The translations under genes and the position numbers were made by a program. This document shows, one piece after another, positions 12,540 to 24,059 of a stretch of 64,000 bases of DNA. The stretch comes from Cryptomeria japonica (taxonomy: Eukaryota > Streptophyta > Pinopsida > Cupressales > Cupressaceae), in assembly GCF_030272615.1 (NCBI RefSeq), contig NC_081405.1:573389752-573453751 (forward strand), given 5' to 3'. Position 1 is the stretch's first letter; each line of letters begins with the position of its first letter. The notes beneath the pieces were generated by a model, which worked only from the letters and a program-made list of their open reading frames with translations, did not search any database and was not told the origin of the DNA.

Positions 12540-12959
12540 GTTTAAAGATAAATACCCATTAATTGCTTCCGATGAAAACCCTTAACAAATTCTTCTAGTC
12601 ACTGATGAAATCACTCAAGAAGAAATCTGATTGCTCTTAAATGCCTTTGATCGCTCTTAGTTTCTCTTAATCACTCTGAAATTGCTCTGAATGCAAGGTG
12701 ATAAATAATGAAGTGAATTCGACCTTTTAACCTCTGAGAAAAATCCTAATCTTCTATTGACATTAATGACTTCTGGTGAAAGATATCAGATCTCAAACAT
12801 AACATATCCATGCCGGATAAGCATCTCCAATGTCTGGAACATCTTCCAGAACCTCTTCCTAGGCCATATGCAGCATCTTCATGAAATTTGCCTACCCCTA
12901 AGGCATCTGCCTCAGTTACCGGATGAGCTACCTGCCGATGCAGGAGCAACCTCCTCTAC
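12540..12959 (-). other. Spacer between gag and second ORF
   Basis: On the minus strand, broken frames continue from gag (serine/glycine-rich phrases such as APASAGSS just below 12960) into a short noncoding stretch before the ATG at 12539. No recognisable domain. It contains repeated words of the type tcactctnaaattgctct around 12640-12690. Confidence 0.35.
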
Positions 12960-13765
12960 ATTTCCATCTGATGATTGTTCTTCAGTCTTCCTAACCCATC
13001 TCTGAGTATGATCTTTCTAGATTTCACTAACCTTCTCTTTCCCTTTCTCATTTGATCCTCCATTACCAACCAGGGGATTTCTGCTTCTATAGAATTTAAT
13101 ATGTCCAACCTCATTACATGCATAACATGTAGAATTATTCCTTTGAATTGCTTTTCTAAAAATAATGAAATTGCTTGACCTGCACTGATTAGCCACATGT
13201 CCAAACTTTCCACATGCATAACATTTAACATTCATTCTGCAATATTTTGTTTTATGACCATACTTATTGCATTTAGAACATTTACTGGGAGTAGAATCAA
13301 GGTTTTGATTTACTAAGTTTCTACATTGTCTAGCCATGTGACCAAATCTATTGCAAACAAAACATCTACCCTTAAATTTATAAGCATTAAATTGCCTTAC
13401 CGGTGCCTTATGGTTTTGATCTTCATTAGCAGTACCAAAACTCTATCCTTGTTCAAATCCAAGTCCACTGGAATCTCCAATCTGCTTTTGTCTCTTCAAC
13501 AACTCATCTAGTTGTGCTGAGCTAATCTTGAATTTTTCTTTATACTCACTTTTAGTAGTTAGATCTTCTCTCAGAATTATTATTTATCTCTCAAGCTCTT
13601 GTTTATTACTCTGGGATTGTACTAAATCAATTCTCAACATATCATTCTCATGAGTCAATCTACCACATTCTTCAAATTTGTTCTTTAGGGATACAACAAG
13701 ATTTTCTTCCTTTTTCTTTCTGTCCTCAATCTCCTTAGACATTCTCATAGTTATAGCTTGAATTT
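12960..13765 (-). pseudogene. Retrotransposon gag with four CCHC zinc knuckles (5' truncated)
   Basis: On the minus strand a charged coiled-coil region (about 13760-13480, with LKNKFEECGRLTHEND) leads into a knuckle cluster: CFVCNRFGHMARQC, CSKCNKYGHKTKYC, CYACGKFGHVANQC and CYACNEVGHIKFYR. The first three keep all C-C-H-C ligands; in the fourth the last cysteine is tyrosine. A lysine-rich tail follows. This is the nucleic-acid-binding end of a gag nucleocapsid, which would coat element RNA in cytoplasmic particles. The capsid half and start codon are missing beyond 13765, and internal stops make it a pseudogene. Four knuckles is more than the single one in the two ordinary copia gags of this window. 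Confidence 0.75.
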
Positions 13766-13766
13766 A

Positions 13767-13870
13767 ACTATTTCGGGTTAGGGTTTTCTTAATAATAAGG
13801 AAATGAAATATTAGTCTCATTTACTATTTTGGGTTAGGGTTTGCTTAATAATAAGGAAATGAAATATTAG
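13767..13870. repeat. 48-bp direct repeat, two copies
   Basis: The stretch 13767-13814 (actatttcgggttagggttt ...) recurs at 13823-13870 with only two visible differences and the same ending gaaatgaaatattag. The pair sits exactly where the zinc-knuckle gag breaks off, so it may mark the edge of another insertion or a local duplication made at a deletion junction. Confidence 0.7.
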
Positions 13871-14774
13871 GTTAGTTTATAAAAAAAAAGGGGATAAATC
13901 AACCCTAATTAGGGCTTGAAATTAAATATTAATAAAATGAGAGGAGAGGGAATTCTTTTTAAAATTTGAAAAAAAATTCCCCCCACCATTTGCCTATAGC
14001 CATATGTGGGATTAATTTAACTCCTAATATTGACTAGGGTGAAAATTGATTTCTTTAATATAGTCTTTATTATCTAGGTCTATTTAAAATTGAGGATTAG
14101 TTTTTATATAGTTATATTATTCGCATAATTGATTTAATTTTATTAACAAGGGTTATTAATGAGAATATTACATAGTTATTTTTCATATTTAATGAAATAT
14201 GGATGTTAGGTTAAAATTCCTTTGGGGGATTTTATTAATAGAAATTATTAAAGATATAATGTAAAATTTTAATCCCATGAGGTCATTGATTGCCAAATAT
14301 TTAATAATCGAGATTTAAATATCCAAGGGGATTTAAATTTGAATTTAATATAAAATGAATTAATTAGTCTAATATTATATTGAAATTTGGTTAACTTTAT
14401 TAATTTAATTAAAGGCGTTTTCGCATTCGTTCAATTAATTAATTTTAATATGAGATAACATTATCATTATTTTATTTAGCCTTGAGTATTTAAAATACTA
14501 CTGAGATAATTAATATCTCTCGATTCTTGTTGGAGAATTTTAATTAGAGGAAATTAATTAGTTTAATTAGATTAATTAATTTAGTTGAGTTGACCCCTTT
14601 TAGGGAATAATTAGTCTTCTCTAATTATTGTCACCATATTGATTTAGTTAATCAAATCAACTTTAGTAAACCATTATTTAATCTTGAGTTAATCCCTTAG
14701 TTAAGACAAAAATTATTTATTCCATTTTAAATGTAGTTTATTTAATGTATATATGTTGTTTAAAAAAAAAATTG
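13871..14774. other. AT-rich noncoding segment
   Basis: Dense TTAATTAA-type words and no open frame of interest. It could be a decayed LTR or matrix-type sequence. I find no partner repeat for it in this window. Confidence 0.4.
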
Positions 14775-14808
14775 TTGTTCCGTTTTTGCCCAAAAGTTTG
14801 GGCATGAC
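14775..14808 (+). repeat. Putative transposon terminus
   Basis: The stretch starts TTGTTCCGTTTTTGCCCAAA and continues to GGGCATGACA. It resembles the left end of the element at 5585 (TTGTGTCCACTTTTTCGCC then AAAAAGT) in order and spacing of words, and marks a sharp change from AT-rich to normal composition. I read it tentatively as an element end, possibly the 3'-side end of the transposon carrying the transposase pseudogene at 24060-26726. No matching opposite end is established. Confidence 0.3.
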
Positions 14809-15360
14809 AATCTTCTAGTCGCGAGGTGGATGATTTAGATCAATATGTTACTGCTGGAATCCCCTCACCAGATGATGTAGTAGTTATTTTAGGAGATGCT
14901 CGACATATACAGTCGTCTCAATATTTATTCGAGGACCTCTTACATGCATACTGTTCCATTTCATCTTGACTTTGGATGTCACTGGTTGATATTAGAGATG
15001 AGATTCTTAGAGACACATAGGATACTACATCAACTCATATGTTGATACATTCTCAGCATTCACATCACTCTATTTATGCGCCGGGTGACCCACCTATATA
15101 TTAGTTTGTTGCTGCAGAGGAAGAGATACAGGATGATCAAGTTCATATCATAGATAAGGGTTTAGGTTTATTTAAGCAACAACATTAAGATATGGGACAG
15201 ATTGGTTATATGGATATGCTACTAGCATTAGACACCTCATCGATGCCCAGTCATTTGCATATCCCCTTACACCCCTCACTCATTCGTACTGCCAGAGAGA
15301 GATATGAAGATTCAAGTGATGTGGCTGATATGATCGCAGGAGATGATTAGACTATACCTC
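14809..15360 (+). pseudogene. Unidentified decayed coding remnant
   Basis: One plus-strand frame reads as protein for about 180 codons with several stops: phrases such as DLDQYVTAGIPSPDDVVVIL, then LFEDLLHAYC, PGDPPIY, VAAEEEIQDDQVHIIDKGL and RTARERYEDSSDVADMIAGD. Composition (acidic, few AT-driven residues) differs from flanking DNA, which argues for real coding ancestry. I do not recognise the family. It might be a second gene of the DNA transposon whose putative end lies just upstream, or a captured host gene fragment. Confidence 0.35.
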
Positions 15361-15956
15361 CTGATACATAGGGACATGTGCACGTATTTTTTTAAAAATA
15401 AAAATATGGATATATGCATGTATAATTTAACTCTGAGTATCATTTAATGTTCAAACTGATCCTAAAATGTGTATATATATGTAACAGTTACCTCATGTCA
15501 CTCCTCACTTGAGCTCAGAGTGTGTGTGAAGGCGAGAGTCTTTCGATGCTACACCTGCTAGTGGACAGGTTGGTTATGGATTTTATACATGTACATTATA
15601 ATATATTTTTATAGTCTATTTGGTTTAATATACATACATGTAGAGATATTTAATTTATATTCTACTGTTGTAGGGGTCGATTGGACATCCATAAGACTAG
15701 GACTCTCACTCAGAGGATTGATCCGTTCATGGGTGACATGATTTAGATCCATCTACCACTTTCTAGCATGTATCACACTATGATACACATGTTTATCTTT
15801 ATATATACATGGACTTTCATAGACATATTGTTACATTTAGGCTTACTTTATATAGACTTTCCTAGAGATGTGTTGTTTGTTTACCTTTATATATACATTT
15901 GATATACTTTATATGTTTGGTATTTATGTGTAGGTAGATTAGATGTTTACTTAGAT
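15361..15956. other. Noncoding with possible exon scraps
   Basis: Short stretches at about 15488-15572 and 15676-15750 have non-AT composition and are bounded by AG/GT-like borders (for example tgttgtag before gggtcgattgg). They could be small exons of the remnant at 14809-15360, but no protein family can be named. The rest is TATA-rich. Confidence 0.25.
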
Positions 15957-16188
15957 GTGTATATTATATATATATTTACACACACGCACACACACATATA
16001 TGTATATATATGTAAGTATATACATATATATATAGCCATATATACACACACACACACACATATCTATATCCATATACACACACACACATATAATATATAT
16101 GTATGTATATGTATGTATATATATGTATATACATATATATGTATACACACATATATATATGTATGTATGTATATGTATAGACACACAC

Positions 16189-16246
<58 letters not shown>

Positions 16247-16373
16247 ATATGTATCTACATGTATATATATGTATCTATGTACATGTATATATATATATGT
16301 ATGTATAGATGTATATATATATATATATGTGTGTGTGTGTATATATGTATGTATGTATATATGTATGTATGTA

Positions 16374-16428
<55 letters not shown>

Positions 16429-16430
16429 GT
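15957..16430. repeat. TA / TATG / CA microsatellite cluster
   Basis: Compound simple repeat of (TA)n, (TATG)n and (CA)n. It generates long spurious open frames rich in Y, I, C and M on both strands, which are not genes. It ends at the insertion point of the LINE. Confidence 0.95.
16419..16430 (+). repeat. Target-site duplication of LINE copy 1 (5' side)
   Basis: ATGTATATATGT directly before the element, repeated exactly at 23032-23043 after the A-rich tail. Because the target is itself a simple repeat, chance agreement is easier than usual, but the junctions fit precisely. Confidence 0.75.
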
Positions 16431-16773
16431 TATTGATAAACTATGGGTGAATGATGGCTTTGTGTTCACGTGGGTTTCATGCTAGGGCTGATGTGCCCTA
16501 GCCTGTGTCCTATGCTCTGCTTGCTTCGTTCTAGGGGGGGCGGAATTTCTTGCTTGTTGGGGGTTGGTTTTTGCTTTCCCATGGTCGGGTTTTCTGGGCT
16601 ACTGCAGGGTTTTTTGCAACCCTTTTCTATTTCCTTTGCTCTGTGTTGCTGTTGGGGGTGTGTATGGTTTTGGGGTTGGGTTTTCTGCCCTTCTTCTTTT
16701 TCTTCTTTTGGTATTTTCTCTAGGTCCATGGAAAATAGATGATTATCCTCTTCTCAGATTTCTCTGGAGATAT

Positions 16774-18164
16774 GGATATGGCGGAAGTGTCTCATTTGAT
16801 GCATGCATGTGGAAAGGAACACATTAGTCATTCTCAATTAGGGGGAGGCATCTCTTCTTCAGAAGAGCCTTTTCACATGAAAAAGGTGATGGTTGTTTGG
16901 AGAGATCCCAAGATCATCCAATTTTGGTTATTCAACCTGAGCAAGTTTTAGAGGATGTTGAATATTGGTGTAATCATGCTCTCATATGCAAATTTATCGG
17001 TCTTCACCTCTTTATACCTATTTTACAGTCTTGGGAACGCCATGTCTGGAATCCTGAAGGAGACATGGAACTACTTATGGTAGCCAATAACTTTTTTCTA
17101 GTTATTTTTTCCAACCTGGCAGATAGGAACAAGGATTTTGAGGGTGGGCCTTATTTTTTCAACCAGGTGCGACTCTTTATCAAACCTTGGCATATTGGCT
17201 TTTATTCTATTGAGGAGCTTCCCTCTCATGTGCCTGTGTGGATCCAATTGCCGAGGCTTCCGTTGGAATTCTAGAGAGAAGATATTCTTCACTCAATCTC
17301 ACTGCTTCTTGGTAAACCTGTGGGTTCGCCTTCACAAACTCAAGATCGAAAGGTAATTTCATACGCTCGTATATGTGTAGAAGTTGATTTAAATAATCCT
17401 TTTCTAGACTCTATGGAGATCTGTTTGGGGACATCTTCTTGGATCCAACAGCCAAACTATGAGACCCTGCCATTTAGATGCAAAATTTGTCATGAATATG
17501 GTCATTTACTACGGAGATGTCCCAGAAATAAATCTTCTAAATTGGTTGTTTCCGATCCTCCTCACTTTGATCTGGGGGAAGATAAGGGGAAAGCCCCTAT
17601 GCCTAATGGTCCTGCTAATAAAGATGGCTTCATTCTTGTCAAACCTCATAATAAAGAGAAAGGAAACAAGAGAACCTGGCTGGATAGGCAAAAGGATGTG
17701 ACCCTAAATAAGATTGATGTTCTAGAGGATTTGGTCCAAGAGGAGGGAGTCCTAGTTGAAATGTCCCTGGGTGCCCAATTTTAGCATGAGGTTCTGGATG
17801 GGGATTCCAAGAAAGAGGGTCGGGCCCTATCTTTGGAGAATCAACATGATGCTCAAATGGTTATGGATTTGCCTTCCCATGTTCAGGACAACAAAGATCT
17901 TAGTGGGTCATAGGTCCCTGAAGGTGCATTGGTCATGGTTTCTACTCCTCCTTCCACTATAGTGGCCTTAGGTTTTGTGAAGAGTAATAAAGCCCCGACT
18001 ATTTTAGGCTTGCAATAGAAGACCCTCAAAATGGGTTCTTTAGACAAATCTTTAAGGAGTGGACGAAAACAGATCAAGAAAAGGTTAAGCTTATTGGTGA
18101 TACTTTGGTTGAGTTAGGGTCTATGAAGCCCATTGATTCACACTTCTCTCAACCACATAAATGA
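16774..18164 (+). pseudogene. LINE copy 1 ORF1 (RNA-binding, CCHC knuckle)
   Basis: The likely start is the ATG at 16774 (MDMAEVSHLMHAC), with a frame slip near 16890. The middle part (16897-17274) has the aromatic-rich fold common to plant LINE ORF1 proteins (phrases WNPEGDMELLMVANNFFLV and PSHVPVWIQLPRLPLEF). A knuckle CKICHEYGHLLRRC lies at about 17480-17521, followed by a lysine-rich, low-complexity tail. ORF1 proteins coat the LINE RNA. Stops occur at 17272, 17782 and 17911, and a one-base deletion relative to copy 2 lies near 18067. In copy 2 the same frame ends in a TGA that overlaps the ORF2 ATG (ATGA); the same ATGA is at 18161-18164 here. Confidence 0.8.
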
Positions 18165-21100
18165 TTGTGTTCTCATGGAATGTAAGGGGGTTGAACAACA
18201 TCCCTAGACAAAAGGTTATTCAAAGATTAATTGACTCTGAGTCTCTTGATGTTGTTTTTATTTAGGAAATTGAGCTTTTAGTGGATGGTTTGGCCAGTTG
18301 TTCTTTGAGTGTTTGGCCCCAGGGCCTTTTGTAGGGAGTTAGATCTCATGGTAGTTTTGGGGGGATTGCTTGCTTCTGGAACTCGAGGAAAGTTTCCCCT
18401 TTGTTTTGGTTTTCTAGTAGGTCTTCCATTTCTATGGTCGCTTCTAGTTTTGAGACTGGAGAAAGATGCCTCTTCGCTAATATTTATGCTCCTACTAATA
18501 TTGTGGGTACCTCAAATATTTGGGCTCACATCAATCTTGTTCGGACTCAAGATCCTTTTCTCCCCTAGATTTTGGCTGGAGATTTTAATGTTGTTACTAG
18601 TTTGGAGGAAAAGCGAGGTAGGTTATTCAAGCCTGATCCTTCCTCAAATTTACTTAGAGATAATATTGGTCTCTTGAATTTCATTTATGTGAACACAATT
18701 AATGGTGTCATTACATGGAATAATAGGAGGAGTATTGTTGAGGCTATCTCTAAAAGGCTTGATAGATATTTATGCTCCTACTAATATTGTGGGTACCTCA
18801 AATCTTTGGGCTCACATCAATCTTGTTCGGACTCAAGATCCTTTTCTCCCCTAGATTTTGGCTGGAGATTTTAATGTCGTTACTAGTTTGGAGGAAAAGC
18901 GAGGTGGGTTATTCAGGCTTGATCCTTCCTCAAATTTACTAAGAGATAATATTGGTCTCTTGAATCTCATTGATGTGAAGCCAATTAATGGTGTCTTTAC
19001 ATGGATTAATAGGAGGACTAGTGTTGAGGCTATCTCTAAAAGGCTTGATAGATTTTTCGTTTCCTACTTTTGGGTGCATGATAGGTGGTCCACCAGTTCA
19101 AAAATTCTTGATTGGAGAGTTTCTAATCATTGGCCTATTAAGCTTTCTATTACATCTTTTACAACCTCTAAAAATACCTCTTTCAAATTTCATTTGATGT
19201 AGCTTTGTGATCAGTCATTGAGGAATCTTATGGCTGATTGCTGGTGTGAGGGGGTGCCTACCCATAGGCAGGCTATGTACACCTTTGGGAAGAGATTACA
19301 ACATGTGAAATACAAGTTGAAGAGGTGGAATAAATAGTGTTTTCAGAATTTGCATGGACACAAGATGGCAGCTCAATCCAAGTTGGATAAGGTTAGACAT
19401 CAAATTAGGGATCAAGGGATGAATGCGGAGCTTAGTATGGCTGAGTCCCTTTCTCTAAAGGACTTAGAAGAGTGGGAGTTGTGCGAGGAGATTTTCTGGA
19501 AACAAAAGTCTCATATGGATTGGCTCCAAGAAGGTGATAGAAACACTACTTTTTTTCCTAATTTTGTTAAGGATCAGAGGTATGGTAACTCTATTACCTC
19601 TCTCATATCTTCAGAAGGGGTTCATCTTTCATCTAAAGAAGAAATTTCTACAGAAGCTGTCAGTTTTTTTTCTAATTTATTTACCAAAGAGGATCCTAAA
19701 GCTATGGTGGAAGAGAGGGCCATCTTGAATTGTATTCCCCCTCTTGTCTTTGTTTAAATGAATGATGCTCTCTTGCACCCCATTTTGTTGTCCGAACTTG
19801 AGGGGGTTATTTTTCAAATGAAAAAAGGCAAGGCTCCTAGCCTTGATGGGTTTCCTATTGAGTTTTTTCAAGAATTTTGGGAGATTATAAAGTATGATCT
19901 TCTAGATGTGGTTCAGGCATCTCATACGAATAAACAAATGCTCAAATCTATGAATTCTACCTTCTTGGCTCTCATTCCAAAGAAGGAGGGGGCTAATAGC
20001 TTGGATCAGTACATGCCTATTGCTTTACGTAATGTTGTCTACAAGATAATCACTAAATTGATTGATGAACAGCTCAAACCTCTCCTCTGCACTTTGGCTT
20101 CTAAGGAGCAAGGTGGTTTCATTGATGGAATACTAATCCTTGATGGAGTTGTGATAGCAATGAATCTATTAATTTGATAGCTTCCTCTAAGGTGAAGGCT
20201 ATGTTTATTAAACTTGACATGGCCAAAGCTTATGATAGGGTGAGTTGGGATTTCTTACAGAATATCCTTTTGGCTGTTGGTTTTGGAGAAGAGTAGGTGA
20301 ATTGGGGTCTTATTTGTGTGACTTCTACCTCTTTCTCAGTTCTTATTAATGGGGAACCCTCAAAATCATTCATAGCTTTGTGGGGGCTTCGACAAGGGGA
20401 TACTTTATCTCCCTATTTATTTATTCTCATGGCTGAAGGTCTTGGAAGATTTATCACTTCCAAGGTGAGACATGGTCTTATTTAGGGCTGGAGTTGGAGC
20501 AATGATCTACCTCCCTACTCTCATCTCTAGTTTGTGGATGACACAGGTTTGATGGGCAGGGCCAGAATCAATGAGGCAGTGAATTTCAAGAAAGCTTTGG
20601 ATATCTATTGCAAAGCCTCGGGTTAGAAAATTAATGAAGATAAATCATCCATATATTTTTTAATACCCCTCAGCTTATTCAGAATAGGATTGCCAAGATC
20701 CTCGGATTTCAGAAAGGGTCCCTTTCCTTTGTTGTACCTCAGGATTCTTTTAGATTTGGGGGTTCAACGTGAAGATTTTTGGCAAGGAATTTTGGATAAA
20801 TTTTGTTGCAATGTTAATCATTGGAATTACAGGTGGTTATCCTCTACTGGATGAGTGATTCTTCTGAAGATAATGTTGCAAGTGCTTCCCATTTATAGGT
20901 GTTTTGTGTAGGCTCCCCCTCCAGCTTTGTGAGAGAGATTGATTCTCTTTCTAATCAATTTCTTTGGTTTGGTAGTTTTATTTCTTCTAAGTGGAGTTTA
21001 GTTAAATGGGACTCTATTTGTAGACCTAGACAAGGCCTTGGCGGCTAAGTTGTATTGGAGGTGGTGTAACGGTCAAGATCAGGACTGGGCCAATATTTTA

Positions 21101-22711
21101 ACTCACAAGCATCTCCCTGGTGCTAATGATCATGAGGAGCCTCATCTTAATTTAGTGGGCAGGGGCTCTTGTATATAGGATACTCTTAAAAAAGGTGCCC
21201 AACTTATTAAAGATGGCCTTTTTGGGATTTGTAATAGAGCCTTTGAAGTTTTTTTTGGCAGGACTCTTGGGATGGTCACCCTCCTATTCTATCTAGTTAT
21301 CCATAGCTTCAACCTCTTTGCAACATTTTCAGTGATGTTGGATGGGTTAAGGTGGAGAATTTTAAAATGGTTAAGCGCATTGGATAGGTTGAGGTGACTT
21401 GTTGGAAGGATCCTCTTGAATGACCCTTGGGTGGCTTGGATGAAGATCACGTGGTGTTGGATAATATCTTGGAGGGTAGTTTATGTAGTTCCCTCAAGGA
21501 GACAGATATTTTGGCTTGGGGTCCTAACCCAAAAGACAAGTCTTTTGTTGCTGAAGGTTATGCTCAGTTTGATTGGCAATTGCATGGCCTGATGGATGTT
21601 CCCTGGTGGAAGAAGGTTTGGAATAACTTCTCTTGGCCAAAAAGTAATTTTTTCTTATGGCTGGTTGCTTAGAGGAAATGCCTCATGTGGGAGAATCTTT
21701 GTAAGAGAGGCTTCCAGGGACCATCTATCTATTATCTTTGTATTTATAATGAGGAAGACTACTCACACTCGTTTTTTCTATGCCCCTTGTCTAGGGAGAT
21801 TTGGCACAAGTGATGGGAGGATTTGCAACATGTTTGTTTTCATGCTACCTCCTTAATTGACTTTTGGGATAGCTTGGGCAGACCCCTAGCAAAGACCTCT
21901 TTCTTCAAGTGGCCTAGGCTATTGGGCCAACCCTTATTATCTGAAATTTGTGGCTGGAAAGGAATCAGAGGGTCTTTTATGATTCACATATAGGGAGTCC
22001 TCAGTTGTGGTAGAAGATAGTTAATAGGCTTTAGGAGACAATCTCGACTAATTGCAATTCGCCTAAAAATGTTGATCCAGGTGATTATGCTATTGTAAGG
22101 AATCTGCAATTGGAAAACATTAAAATGGACTATGCTGCTGAAAATAGATCTCAAAATGCAAAGCAATGGATAAGTAGAGATGGAAGGTGGATTCCCCCTC
22201 CTGTGGGAATCTTAAAAATTAATATAGATGGCTCTTCCCGTGGGAATCCTGGACATGTTGGTATTGGAGGTATAGGTAGAGGTGATGATGGTTGTGCATT
22301 TTTTTCTTCTCTATTTATATTGGGCAACACCCTAACAATCTTATGGAGGCCCTAGCTATTAAGATTGTTGTTGAGAGAGGTTGTTTTTTAGGGTGGAGGA
22401 AGATTATTTGTGAGTCAGATTCTCAGATTGTTGTGGACATGTTGAACAAACAAAATTTGAATGATGTGAGTTGGCAGTTAGCTTTTGTGGTTAGACAAAT
22501 TTTATAACTGTGTAATACATAGGAATTTGTCTCCTTTTCTCATATTCCTAGGGAGTGAAATAGAGTGGCTGATTGTTTAGCCAAGTGGGCTTAAGAGCAT
22601 GTTGATGGTTGGGATTTTAGTGGAAGGGATGGTCTTCCTCCTGAATATCTTGAAACTTTAGATAGGTTAATGCTAGAAGACAGGATGATGCAAGAGCACC
22701 CTGTGGTGTAG
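18161..22711 (+). pseudogene. LINE copy 1 ORF2 (endonuclease, reverse transcriptase, RNase H)
   Basis: It starts MIVFSWNVRGLNN, the first strand of an apurinic-type endonuclease; LAGDFNVV (about 18570, again at 18858) is another endonuclease motif. The reverse transcriptase shows KGKAPSLDGFPIEFFQEFW (19825), LIPKKEGANSLDQY (19970), KLDMAKAYDRVSWDFL (20210, catalytic D present), [16 protein letters not shown] (20388) and FVDDTGLM (20530, catalytic DD present). A zinc-binding/linker region lies at 21427-21860. RNase H begins INIDGSSRGNPG near 22220. The frame ends MMQEHPVV-stop at 22711. More than ten stops or shifts break it. The duplication at 18481-19052 repeats part of the endonuclease. Confidence 0.88.
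18481..19052 (+). repeat. 286-bp tandem duplication inside the LINE endonuclease
   Basis: The segment beginning tatttatgctcctactaat at 18481 starts again at 18767. LINE copy 2 has the segment once. Over GDFNVV...AISKRLDR the second unit matches LINE copy 2 almost base for base, while the first unit differs at many sites. Confidence 0.88.
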
Positions 22712-23031
22712 GATCAATTTCCCTTTTATGTTTGTTTCATTTTGATTGTCATTTTTGAGGCCCTTCAAGGCTCCAGATGAGCCTAGTTTTTGGTGTAATT
22801 CCAAAATATTTGGCCTTCATGTCATTATTCAGAGGGCTTTCCGAAAAGGTTTTATCATTGAAAATTCGACGGTCATATCTAATGCTATGGTCACTGGACT
22901 TTGTAGTGGTGGTGTTGGTGGTTCTTTTAGGTTCCTTTTAGTTTTTGTTCATGTCTTGGGGGGCCTAAGGCCTATTCTTTGTATTTCTGTGATTTTGGAA
23001 TAAATCTTTACCCCTTTTTTAAACAAAAAAA

Positions 23032-24059
23032 ATGTATATATGTCTATATATACACACACACACACATTTAATTATGCATATAAACTTAAAATTAGATATA
23101 TATGCATCTTAATTGTACACATGTCCTAATTTAATATCTAATTTCATATAAATGCATTATTCATATTAAATTATTTAAATAAATTACAAATTATGCATAT
23201 TTAAATTATAAATTAGTTATATACGTCTTAATTGTACATGTCATCTTAAGACATGTATTCAAATTTACACTATATACATATCTTAATTGAATATAAAATT
23301 TCATACAAATGTATTTAATTAAATGAATACATCCTAATTTACTTAAATACATATATACTAAATTATTTGAATAACTTACAAATTATGCATGTGCATTTAA
23401 AATTAGATATATACATCCCAATTGTACATGTGACCCCCTTAAGACCTATTCAAATTTACACACATGTCAGGTAATTTAATATCAAATCATACAAACGTAT
23501 TTTTAATTAAATCAATATATGTCCAAAATTTACTTTACATACATGCTAAATTATTTTAACAACTTACAAATTATGCATGTGCATTTAGAATTAGATATAT
23601 ATGCATCCTAATTGTACATGTGACCCCCTTAAGACCTATTCAAATTTCATACAAATTCATTTTTGATTAATTGAATACATGTCCTAGTTTACTTTACATA
23701 CATGCTAAATTATTTTAACAACTTACAAATTATGCATGTACATTTAGAACTAGATATATTCATCCTAATTGTGCATGTCCCCTTAAGACATTTTCAACTC
23801 ATCCACATCCCAATTTACTTTACATACACACATACTATTATTTAACATGTAGATTAGTCATACATCCTAATTTAATATAATCAAAAAATTTATATTTTAC
23901 TAAACAATATGGTCCACACAAGCCATATATATCACATATTAAATTCAAATACTTTAATGTATTAAATAATTTATCCAAGTTTCAAAACAAGATAAGTTCT
24001 AAAGTCTTATTAATTCAATTCATGGGTTGAAAAACATGTACTTTGGTGTACTAAATATT
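23032..24059 (-). repeat. Imperfect 160-190 bp repeats downstream of transposase copy 1
   Basis: AT-rich sequence with a recurring unit starting aattatgcatgtgcattta at about 23189, 23381, 23569 and 23727. Units contain aattgtacatgtgaccccct and a CCTTAAGAC core. This region lies just 3' of the minus-strand transposase-like gene, in the position where copy 2 has its palindromic array. I see no gene here. It starts with the target duplication and CA repeat next to the LINE. Confidence 0.75.

Larger units (their letters stand above)
1446..13765 (-). mobile_element. Copia-like, pol-less LTR retrotransposon (LARD-like), interrupted
   Basis: Read on the minus strand, this runs from a gag with four CCHC knuckles (13765 to 12960), through a long unidentified second ORF (12539 to 2647 with an interruption), a 3' untranslated stretch, a polypurine tract (2371-2383) and an LTR beginning TGTTGGCA at 2369. 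No integrase, reverse transcriptase or RNase H is visible, so it resembles large non-autonomous LTR derivatives. The 5' LTR and the start of gag are missing; sequence above 13765 is unrelated AT-rich DNA. The segment 5585-12248 is a later insertion with its own inverted ends. The family link to Ty1/copia rests on the same TGTTGGCA LTR start and AAAGGGGGAGAT tract as the two recognisable copia elements in this window. The low-coordinate LTR end is approximate. Confidence 0.7.
16431..23031 (+). mobile_element. L1-type LINE, copy 1, near full length
   Basis: A 6.6-kb non-LTR retrotransposon with a 5' untranslated region (G/T-rich, 16431-16770), ORF1 with a CCHC knuckle, ORF2 with endonuclease, reverse transcriptase, zinc-binding and RNase H regions, a 3' untranslated region with AATAAA-like gaataaa at 22999, and a short A-rich tail (aaacaaaaaaaa). 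It is flanked by a 12-bp duplication. Many stops and frameshifts make it inactive. A second copy (46816-51477) is clearly the same family, and alignment of the two reveals a 286-bp tandem duplication peculiar to this copy. Such elements retrotranspose by target-primed reverse transcription in the nucleus. Confidence 0.92.

Noticed and set aside
15957-16469. Open frames of up to 159 codons on both strands, rich in Tyr, Ile, Cys and Met
   Set aside because: They are translations of (TA)n/(TATG)n/(CA)n simple repeats; no codon bias or domain.
16470-16827. Hydrophobic open frames at the start of LINE copy 1 (FCFPMVGFSGLLQ type)
   Set aside because: They lie in the G/T-rich 5' untranslated region of the LINE, have no counterpart in copy 2, which is truncated, and resemble no ORF1 domain.
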